From contig JADHYV010000020.1 in the NCBI GenBank assembly GCA_027604705.1, positions 1 to 64,000 on the forward strand: a stretch of 64,000 nt of DNA. Direction: 5' to 3'. Shown piece after piece: positions 54,784-64,000 of the stretch. The notes beneath the pieces were generated by a model. The model saw only the letters and a list, made by a program, of their open reading frames with translations, searched no databases and had not been told where the DNA came from. The stretch is from Allomyces arbusculus. Lineage: Eukaryota > Blastocladiomycota > Blastocladiomycetes > Blastocladiales > Blastocladiaceae. The position numbers were made by a program, and so were the translations under genes. The first letter of the stretch is position 1. Each line of letters starts with the position of its first letter.

Positions 54784-57231
54784 TCAAACATTGCCCCACG
54801 TCAGCCGCTGCACATGGTCGGTCTTGCGGTTCGTCGGCTTGATGAACCCGAGCACTTGCAGCTCGGCCACGGCGCGAATGAACCGCACAAACGTGACTTT
54901 CTCGTCGTCGACAAAGTCGGGCGCGCGCCGAATGATCGTCATAAACGCCGTGTACCAATCAAACAGGTTGATGAGCCGGCCGCACTCGAGATGCAGCTTG
55001 TAGAGAATGCTGGCGTCGGGCTCGAGGAATGGCGTGTCGCTGCTGCTGCCCGCGACGTTGAGGAACACCTCAGGTCGCAAGAGCGCCGTTTGGACCGACG
55101 TGCGTGGTTGGGCCGTCAAGGTCTATAAGAGGAGAACAGATACAGTCAGAACCCACTCTGCACGCACCCAACTCGCTCAGCCACACGTACCGTATCCAAT
55201 GCCAGCACGCGGTCCTGATAGAGCAACTCGTGCGCGACCAACGTCTTGGGCGGGACCAACCACGCCTCGAGCGTCGTCTGCAACCAATCACACATTTCCG
55301 CCGCCAGTCGAATCGTGCGCCCCGACACCGACGTCAATTCGCGCTTCTTCTCCGCGGGCGTGATCGCGCCCGTCGCACCCGTGCGTCGTGCCCACGCTCG
55401 GTCCTCCTCCTGCCGCTCTAAAATCGCAAGCGCGCGCCGCTTGGTCGAGTCCGGGCCCGGCGTCAAGTCCAGGTCGGTGGAAGTCGTCGCCGCTTCGGAC
55501 GCCGAACGGGTGCGCTTACGCGAGCGCGGCGTGCGCGCCGTCGACTGGAATACGTTGAAAGTCGTGTCACGCATACGTGCACCAATGTGGTCGTCGTCGG
55601 AAACGTCGCTGTCGCTCGAGGACTCGGAGTCGGACCCGCGTTCTTCAATGATCAAAGCCTCGATTTGCGCCGTGAAGTCGGCGATACGCGCGAGTTCGGG
55701 CGCGAACGAGTCGCCGTGGTGCGCGAGGCCCGCGGCCACGGTCGCGAGGACGCCGTGCAGGTCGCGCAGCGGCACGCGGAGCACTTTCATTTCATAAGGA
55801 AGTTTTCTGAGTGTGAAGCGAAGTGAGAAACACCAGCGCAACCACGTTCATTGAATCGTTCAGCGGCGTACCGGAACAGCTGCAGCATAAGTCGCACTTG
55901 CACGTCGAGCATCAAATTCGAGTCGAGCGCCACCTGGTAGACGTACGCGAGCGATCGCTTGGAAATGCGCGTGTGCGCCTGCAGCCGCAGGACAATGTCG
56001 ACCGCGCACGCATGCCGCAGGTGGTACGTGTCAAGCGCGTCGAGCCACTTCTCCACGTGCTCACGCAACACCACATCCGACGTAAGCAAGTCGAGCGCGA
56101 TCTTGGGCCCGTCCGTCTCGGTCGCCGATGCCAACCGGCGAATCTCGGTGCGGATCGACGGTACAGCTCGAACGAGGTCCCAGTGGTCGGGGGTCATGGC
56201 CCCCATGGCCGCTTGCCGGGTCGAGGGGGGAGCGAGGAACGAGAGCGGGTTCGCAAAGAAAAAGTCCATGGTCGCGTACCGCAACGCGCGGCCAATTTCC
56301 GTGACTGACAGGTTGCTGTAGTGGAATCGCGACACGACAAACTCGATGATCGAGGCCGCGAAACGCAAACCGAGCGTGTGCGGACCATTACCGCCACCGT
56401 TTGTGTTGGCCTCTGCCTGCGACGACGTCGGGTCAATGAACAGGCGGCGGAACAGGTAGTCGAGAATATCCTTGGCCTTGGACAGCTGGAACGACGTCGT
56501 GTGGATCGCATTGAGCGCCTGGTGGTCGAGCCCGCGCGCCAGCACGTCCGGTAGCGTCGAAATGCCCAGGATCAAAACAAACGGGATTTTGCCGCCGCCG
56601 CGTGCCGGGTCGCCGCCCATGCGCTTCATGATCCGGATCAGGTGCGAGACCACGGCCAAATCGCACGACTCGAGCTCCGGGAGCAAGATCGGTACCGCCG
56701 TCGGCACGGGGGACTGCTGCGCAAACCACGCGACCAGGTCGTCCACGTCGTCCGAAGCATCCCCCGTCAATTTGCCAATCATGGCGCGCAGCGTCTGCCG
56801 AATCGTCGCGAGGTCGGCGCTCGCGAGGACGACCACCGGTGCTCCGTGCGCCAAGTCGGTTGTGAGTCGCCGTTCGATCATGTCGAACGCGACGAGATTA
56901 TCCGACACGTTGATGCCCGACAGGATCACGGCCGTAGGAATCTCCTTGGTCGCGCTCACTGACGCGCTGGTCGCACTGGTCCATGCGTCGCGCGTAAACT
57001 GCGTGACCGCGTCGACGGTAGTTTGGAACGCGTACTGCGTCGCCTGCTCGAGAACGTGGTCGAGAAAGGCGCGCGAGCTGCGGTACGCTTGCTCGCGCAT
57101 CGACATCAGAACCGGTGGTTCGTCGCCCGAGAGAAGAGGAGGGAACAACGGCCGCTCTATTTGGCCTCACCGGGTGGATGAGTATTGCACAGCTCTGAAA
57201 GATTCGGGTACTGCTAAAATGTAGGTACCAT
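54784..57231 (-). CDS. ORC3: origin recognition complex subunit 3
   Basis: Subunit of the ORC that licenses replication origins. The body is in three exons: 55872-57154, 55191-55806, 54784-55122. It shows the ORC3 layout: N-terminal 'PLFPPLLSGDEPPVL' block, degenerate ATPase-like domain ('TAVILSGINVSDNLVAFDMI', 'PFVLILGISTLPDVLARGLD'), 'FHYSNLSVTEIGRALRYATM', an acidic/basic linker, and the C-terminal winged helix ('SILYKLHLECGRLINLFDWY', 'VAELQVLGFIKPTNRKTDHV'). The first conserved frame has no ATG before 'RPLFPP'. ATG at 57229-57231 followed immediately by a 74-nt intron (57155-57228, GTACCT..GAG) restores frame, giving 746 residues. An alternative is a longer 5' end from an ATG at 57471. 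Identity is firm; the start is tentative. Confidence 0.88.
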
Positions 57232-57975
57232 GATCGTCCTGAGTCAAGGTCCTTGATTTGACCCTTTTTGACTTGGACGGTGCCTTTGATGATGGTCGGC
57301 GGATGCGCGGAATGAATGTGACGGGCTGGAAACAATGCTGAACGTGTCAGGACGATGTTGCCGCACATTGAACATGGCAGTAAATAAACGGCGCATACAG
57401 ACTTCGGTCAACGAAGTCGAGTAGTCGTCGGTCGTGGCCGTTGCCGTCACAGCTGGCCTCTTGTTCGTCATTTCTTGTGCTCTGGCTGCTTGAAATCGAG
57501 CCGATGCTGGTTTGCGTGGAGAAAGAGGCGACAATATGACGAGAAATATAATGCGGGCTGTCACGTTATGCCATTGGATTGATGCTCGTGGTGGGTCGTC
57601 CCAGCCGTGAATGTGAAGGTGATCGAGGTGATGGAAAACAAAAACATTGGTTGGGCAAAAATCGAACTTGTGACGAACGACACACGCTGGGCACAGCCTT
57701 CGTGTCATGAACGATTGCAGGCGTGTCTGCGATGAAGCAGACTTACCCATATTTACTGCTGATTAGCGCTCGTCCCACGCATGTGCTCGTCGCTAATGTA
57801 CCGGCCGTACAACAGGACGTGCTGATGCCCCGCACGCTCAATGCGACGCGCCTCTCTCCATATCTTCAGACTACACCGCTCACGAACCGACACGAATAAT
57901 ATGGTCAATACCGAATCGCGCGTGTTTGCGCTCAAGTCTCCACCCAATCCCGACCTAGTCTCCTCCACGATCGCG
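57232..57975. other. intergenic region, ORC3 5' side / HEAT-like gene 3' side
   Basis: 0.74 kb between tandem minus-strand genes. An ATG-started stretch on minus at 57471 (begins MTNKRPAVTATATTDDYSTS) could be an alternative ORC3 5' exon. Otherwise no gene is supported. Confidence 0.4.
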
Positions 57976-60900
57976 TCACAATGCGGCCGGAACTCCGCCG
58001 CCCACATCGCCGACCCCCTCCAAAATACACCAGTGCAGCAAGTCATTCAGCTCCTGCTTTTCCGGATAATCCTCGCGCGAGACGAGCGCGCCCATGGCCT
58101 CGATCAACCTTGCCCGATGCGCGTCCGTCATGGTAGCCCCACTCAACAGCTGGCGTACGAGCTGGATCGCGGCCCGACGCACGGCCCAAATCGGGTCGCG
58201 CCAGTAATGCACGAGCAAATCGACCATGTCCTGCACGACGTTCGGGTCCCCACCCTGCATGGCGAGCCCGACTGCGAGCTTGAGCAGCGTGCGCTTGCGG
58301 TGATACAGGTGCTCGCTCGCTGACGAGGCCCCAGCCATGGTCACGTCCGTGACCGTCGATAGATCGCGCATCGCCAGCACGCCGCGCTGCGCGGCGGCAC
58401 AGTCAGCACGCAGTTGTGCGACCGTAGCCGTGTACAGCTCACGCCGGTGGTCAGAGGGGACGGGCACTTGCAGGAGCGCCGACGCGGCGGCAGCACGGAC
58501 CCCGCGGTGGTCGTCGCGCAGTTGTGCGGCCAGGACCGAGAGCATGTCGGGCGACGGTGTGCGCGTGCACCCGAGAATCGCGACGAGAGCCGTCTGGATA
58601 CGAACGTGGTGCGCGAGCTCGCGGTCGCGGTCGGCAACGACTTGGGTCAGTGTCTGCAGGTGCCGCTCGTGCACGTCTTCGGTCCCAAGCCGGGGCACGC
58701 TTGCCGCTGGTGAAGCCGGTGTTGCCGCGGTCGCGGATTGCGGCGGCCAGCTACCCTGCCGCAATGTCGCAAACGTGCTCATGGCCGCGTGCAATGTCGC
58801 GGCCATGGGCAGATCGGCAAACTCGTCGGTGAACAGGGGCGACCCGTGCAAGTCGTGGAAGAGCTGCGTGCGCAACTTGGACGCGCTCGATGCGGCATGG
58901 TTGAGCGCGTGCACAAGTAGCGATTGGATCACGCCTTCGCTTTCTGTCTTGGAGAGGGCGCGGTACAGGTTGCGGATTACGCTGAGCAAGTGCGCCTCTT
59001 CGGCCGCTGCAGCACGATTCGAGATCGACGTCCTGGTGAGCCCATCAACGCCGTGGCGACTGCCGCGTCGGCCCTTGGAAGCACCAATGCCGTGAATCGT
59101 AGACGAGGATCGTGTCGGTGACCGCGCCTGCAAGTGGTCCAACAACAAATGCACGACGCGCACCACATCGGCCGCGTCCATGCCCTTGACGATCCCGCTC
59201 AACGACACTGTTTGGTCCGGCAGAAACAGCCCCTTCTGCGCCGCTTGCACAACAGCCGTCATCTCGTCAGCGACTAGGACCAACTCGCACGTTCTGCGCT
59301 CGATCGGCGGTAAAAACGCGCATGCGACCACCTCGATTGCCGCAATCCGTTCACGGACGTGCGGGCTCAGAACGGCCGGCATCGCGCGCGCCTGGAGGTG
59401 CGTAAACAGTGGGTGCACAAACGAGGGAGGCGCATACACGGCCGTGAGCCGGCGCAGCACCGCATAGACGCGCGTCGTGTCCTCAGCGTCGCTGCACCGG
59501 TCGAGAATTGCGAGCATCGCATCGTAAACGGCCGTGGCACGCGCTACGTGTGCCTCAGGGGACGTGGCCGCCGTCAGGAGAATCAAGTCGACGACCAAGT
59601 CGGCAACGAGCAGTCGCGTGGATATCACGGGCCGGGTCGACGCCATGCCTGGCACGAGCAAGTCCAAGAGTGGATCAATCTTGGCCGGCGCAAACTCGGG
59701 CAGAAACCGATGCAGTCGACGCAAAGCGTGCAGGACGCCATTAAGCGGCCCTTGCGAGTTGAGCGCGTGCATAAGCAGGCCGAGGATGTGCTTGAACGCC
59801 GACGCCGTGTGCTCGGAGAGCCGCTCGAGCGCGCGGTAGACGGGGTCGTTGTCGGTCTCGACGCGGAGCAAATGATCCATGAGCAGCGTGCACACGTGGT
59901 CAAGCGCCGACTCGTGCATGCATGCGAACTCGGCCAGGACCAAAATGGCCGCAGACCGCAGGTGGACGCAGTCGAGTGCGCGCTCGAGGTAGTAGAGCAC
60001 TTGCGCCAAGGTCGAGTCGGGCACCCACCCAGTCAATCTGCCCACGAGCGCCGGAATCCCGTCGAGCCGGCTGGCATGCGTCGAGCTGCCCATGCTCCTG
60101 GCCGCGTCGTGACTGCTCGCGAGCGCCGTCTGCGCATCGGCGCGGTTTTGCTGCGCGATCGACAAGGTCTTGTTCTCATCGAGAATCTCGTCGAGCGTGA
60201 GCGCTTGGGGTAGGGCCGTCACGTCGTCTGCGTGCGGCGTGACCATGGCCACAAGCACGTCGCTCAAACTCGTCAACTGGCCCACAAGATGCCGCGACAC
60301 GACGTGCGCAACACTCGGCGCCTGATCGGCGGCCAACGGCAAGATGGCCCACCCGGCAAGGTGCCGGTCGGCCTCTTTGAGTGCCGGAAACTGGTGCAAA
60401 ATTGCCTGGACGCTCGCTGCGCGGAACGCTGGCGATGCCGACGTGACGAGCGGAAGACAGTGCGTCACGATTGCGTGCGCGAGCGATGGATGTCGTACGT
60501 TGCCGAGCGCCTCGAGGTGCAGCCGCACGAGCCGTTTCCGTTCCTCGGCCGACAAGTTTTGCAGCAGCGGGTCGGCGGCGAGGTGGATTTGTTTGGCCTG
60601 CATGACGAGGTTCATCTCGTACCGCACGTACTGGAGGTAGTCGGGCGCGTTCGTGTCCGAAAGGATGCGGAATACGCACGACCAGACGGCGCGTGCGGCC
60701 TCGGCAATGGGCGGGTCGCGATCCATGCAGCACTGTCGTACCACGTCGCGCACTTCGGCGAGCCGCGCGTTGAGACCGACCGGAAACACGAGACAACACG
60801 TTTCGAGAAACTGTAGCGCGCTCAGTCGAACGGGCAGGTGCGGGTTGTTGATGGCCCAGTCGAGTGCCGTGCCGATGAAATGGTGCACGAGGTATTGTGC

Positions 60901-63656
60901 AACATTGGGCACTTTGGTGCGCACGAGCATGGTCGCCATGTCGAGTGCCGAGCACACGTAGCCCCACGTCTTGTGGTTGACAAAGACGAGGGTCACATAC
61001 TCGAGCAATGCCTTCGCCGCACTGTTCACGACGAGCACGGAGCTGAAGCAGCATGCGACGAGTGCCTGGCACGCTTGCCGCCGAATGACCACGTCCGGGT
61101 AACCCGCCAGCGGGAAGATGACCAGCATGTAGCCCGCAAAGAAGCGGCGCCGCAGGGTCGCGAGCGTCGGAACCGTCGCTCGCGTCTCGGTCTTGGGTGC
61201 CGGCGGTGGGCGCACTTCGAGCCGGTGCAGCAGGAGCCCGACCCAGCACGGCGAATGCGTGAGCGCGTGCGCAAACATGTAGTCGTCGGGTGACGGCGCG
61301 ACTTGATGGTCCGGCTGGTCCTTGAGGTAGTACTCCCACAACAAATCAAACACCTTGTCGCGCGTCAACCAGTCGGTCAGCGACCCAGACTGGGCCGCGA
61401 GCAATGCCAAGTCATCCCAGAGCTTGACTTGCGTTACGATCGCGCGCGACCGCTGCGCGTGCACGAGTTGTCGCAGCGTATCGGCCCAATTGGGCCGGTG
61501 GACTTGGAGCGACGTCGTGCACTCGTGCAGCGCACCCTCATCTTGGTCGCCGAGCGCCAAGATCAAGATGCCCACGGCCCACCCGCGGTGGTGCGACGTG
61601 CTGCGCAGGTACTTGTAGACTTCGGCGCGGTGCGAGGCCTTGCCAAAGAAGATGCGATGGAACAGCGTCGGGTAGAAGTCTGGACTCGACTGGAAATACG
61701 GGAGCAAAGGTGCGTGGAGCGCAGGCAGGCGGCGCAAATGCTGCCACAAGAGGCCGAGTTGCGCGGGCGACGACGAGGCAATGACGGGTGCCATTTTGCT
61801 GAGCACGCTCATGACGACCGTCTGCAACGGTGCGCACGGCAGGAGCGCGAGGAGCGACTGGTAGACGAGCTGGTTGAAGGGCATGCGCGCGGCCCATAGG
61901 TCGAGGAACGCGAGCGTCTTTTTCTTGTCGGCCAAAGTCAAAAAGTCGAGCGAAGTGGCGACGCGTTCAAGCAAGTCAATGGGGCACTTGTCGTTCGGGC
62001 ATTTTGCGAGCAGCGATGCCGGGTCCGTGTTGAGCGAGTCGAGCAGTCGCCGGTATATGGTGGCCACGGTCACACTCCGGTCGTGATAGCCGAGCAAGAG
62101 CAGATCGGCGTGGTCGACGAGTTGGTCCGGGTGAGTGCGGAAATGCGCGTCGAGAATGAGTGCGCAGCCGTAGCGAACGACTGCTTGCGGCGACGTGACG
62201 TGCACATCGAGCAGACCCGGGAAGGGCGCATTCCGAGCCAAAGTGGTCGCACCCCACCAGACTAAATCGAGCGAGTCATCGTCTTCGGGGTGGACTTGCA
62301 AGACGAGCGCTTGGCCCATGTCAATCTTTGAGCTGAGCTTGGTCAAAGTTTCTTGGATTTTCGCTCGCTCGAGTTTGGTCTGGGTGGAAAGCACAGGGGT
62401 AGTGAAGGCAAGGCACACACGATGCGGAATCTTTCAGGTGGAGAAGCAAGAGGTACTTTGGCTTCGAGTTTGAGCAACCCATCAACAATTCGGCCCGTCA
62501 GCTCCGGCGACTTTTCGTAAATGGAAATGAGCTCACCGAGGGCCGAAATGAGAACGTGTCGGTCGCGCGTATCAGCATCCGCATCGCCGCTACCGTGTCC
62601 GCCGCCGCCGATAGCGTCATGGCGCCCACCCGACCGCAAGTCGTTGCCGGCAAACGTCGTGAACCCGGATCCCGATCCTGCACCTGCTGCCGATGACGAC
62701 GTGGTCGTCAGCGCAAAGAACAAGTGCGCAACCACAGCGAGCCGGTCGGCATCTTCAAATGCTGCCTGATGCACGAGCACGAGCCTGGTCATGGCCGTGG
62801 CCGAAACGGCGCGAACGGCAGCGTCACGGTGCGTCAAATATCCAGCCAATCCGGCCACGACGGCAATGGCGAGCAGTGCGAGCGGTGGACCAGCAACCCG
62901 CAGGAGAGCATCGACGCCGGCGCGCGGGTCATCGGCATGCATTGCGAGCAGCTGCGCGGCCGTTGTGCCTAACTTGGCCGACGGCGGCGGCTCCGATGCG
63001 AGCAATTCGGCCAGCTGAACAATGAGCGACATGGCCTGCGTGCGGACGGCCGACTCGGTGCTCGGCGTCATGACCACGATCAACCGCACAGTTGCGTGGA
63101 CGAGGCCAGCCTCGAGCGCCGTTTCTGGCGGATCGCAGGAACCGGCGCCAACAAATAGCGGATCGTCATGACCCGGGGCCATTGCGTGGTCGGGCCCTCC
63201 GTGGTCGTCGTCTTCGCTGAGAAGATGCGCAAGCGCCGCGTCGTCGTCGTCCATGCTGGTCCACTCGCTGCGCTTGACCGTGATCTGATCTGACGCGGCG
63301 TCGAGCTCCTTGATTGGACTCGGCGGTACTGTAGATCTTGCATGCTGCACAGGAGTGCTCGAATTGTTGACCGAATGGTGCGCATGCCGTGCACGGTGCA
63401 GCGACTGCCATAGAGCATGCACCGCATCGAGCCACAGCGCGAGCCCAGCGCGGGCCGAGTCGGGGAGCGTGAAGCCGGCAGGTGCATGGTGGTGAGCGCG
63501 AGCAAACAGGGACTCGGCGCTCGCAGTAAGGGCCGCTGTCGAGAGAATTGGTCCGGCGAGCGAAGCATTCGAGGCCAGCGGGCGTGGTACGAGCGAGTTG
63601 GTGCCGTTGCGCTTGACGGACCTGGCCGGTGCCGGGTTGGGTGGGGGTGCGGGCAT
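57976..63656 (-). CDS. large HEAT/ARM-like helical-repeat protein of unknown function
   Basis: 1,867 residues in two exons, 62457-63656 and 57976-62379, joined by a 77-nt intron (GTACCT..CAG) in phase. Apart from a short low-complexity head and an acidic patch ('EWTSMDDDDAALAHLLSEDD'), nearly the whole length is amphipathic helical repeats with HEAT/ARM character, e.g. 'VRTQAMSLIVQLAELL', 'VVRYGCALILDAHFRTHP', 'PVRLSALQFLETCCLVFP', 'GVRAAAASALLQVPVPSDH', 'AVRRAAIQLVRQLLSG'. No catalytic motif, signal peptide or obvious membrane span is seen. Size and build recall scaffolds such as focadhesin, TANGO6/RTP1 or MROH proteins, but no specific signature lets me choose. The start is the first ATG of the frame and its upstream frame is open beyond it. 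Confidence 0.7.
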
Positions 63657-64000
63657 GGTGTCGGTAGCCGCTTGCTCGAAGATAGATGGTTGCTGCCGTC
63701 GCGGTCGTCGGCTCTTGCGTGAAGTGGAGGACGGCGGTGGCCGGCCGCGCGGTCGTGACGACGGGCGGGAGGACGGCCTTCGATGCGGCGGCCAAAAGCT
63801 GGCCGAAAGCGTCCCGCGGGCGTCTCGCGCCTCGGCCTGCGCCTCCTGAATACCACGTGAGGCAGGCGTGACCGCATCCGAGTCTTTGATCGTCTGTCAT
63901 CGTTCCCAATCCCACCGCCGCCCATCGCCTCCCATCCCATCGCCGCTCGCCTGCACGACGTCAACTTTGTGACCACAGCTCGCATGCTGCAGCGCCGAAC
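63657..64000. other. upstream region of the HEAT-like gene, to window edge
   Basis: 344 bp presumably containing its promoter and 5' UTR. No other feature is recognised. Confidence 0.5.

Overview
This window is nuclear DNA from a eukaryote. It is GC-rich and gene-dense, with many short introns (mostly 63-100 nt). I read it as an early-diverging zoosporic fungus, most likely Blastocladiomycota (Allomyces/Blastocladiella type). Fungal hallmarks are a GT48 beta-1,3-glucan synthase, an APSES-type DNA-binding protein, a GPI-anchored Cys-rich DUF7707-like secreted protein, and a single-pass membrane protein with an SH3 tail. Several genes also look animal- or flagellate-like and are normally missing from yeasts and moulds: an EFCAB9-like (CatSper-associated) EF-hand protein, a TMC-like channel, elongin B, a DHX40-type helicase, and a PXA-RGS sorting nexin. 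The organism call is inference. I see no transposon, virus-like element, rRNA, tRNA or CRISPR array.

Layout, left to right: FKS1 3'-truncated by the window edge (-); EFCAB9-like (+); secreted DUF7707-like protein (-); IRE1 (-); PXA-RGS-nexin-C protein (+); PLAA/UFD3/DOA1 (-); elongin B (+); SWI5-like recombination factor (-); enoyl-CoA reductase TECR/TSC13 (+); APSES/KilA-N nuclear protein (+); LIM-RapGAP (-); HSP10 (+); TMC-like channel (-); WDR55/JIP5 (+); DHX40-like helicase (-); mitochondrial tRNA t6A synthase QRI7/OSGEPL1 (-); RidA/MMF1 (+); Cu/Zn SOD (-); TM-SH3 polyQ protein (-); rhomboid PCP1/PARL (+); ORC3 (-); a 1,867-residue HEAT-like protein of unknown role (-). Genes mostly alternate in divergent and convergent pairs. 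Three convergent pairs are separated by only 63-67 bp between stop codons.

There is no operon-like functional cluster, but themes recur. Mitochondrial upkeep is represented by HSP10, QRI7, MMF1 and PARL; ER and membrane homeostasis by IRE1, PLAA, TECR and the sorting nexin; nuclear work by SWI5, ORC3, elongin B, APSES, DHX40 and WDR55; calcium and motility signalling by EFCAB9, TMC and RapGAP. The strongest unexplained signals concern splicing. None of about 56 introns I modelled starts with GTAAG or GTGAG; the usual donor is GTRYGY. At least three genes (WDR55, ORC3, elongin B), possibly also HSP10, appear to carry an intron directly after the ATG, so that the first coding exon is the start codon alone. 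All splice sites were placed by eye from reading frame, GT..AG ends and family conservation; no transcript data were available.
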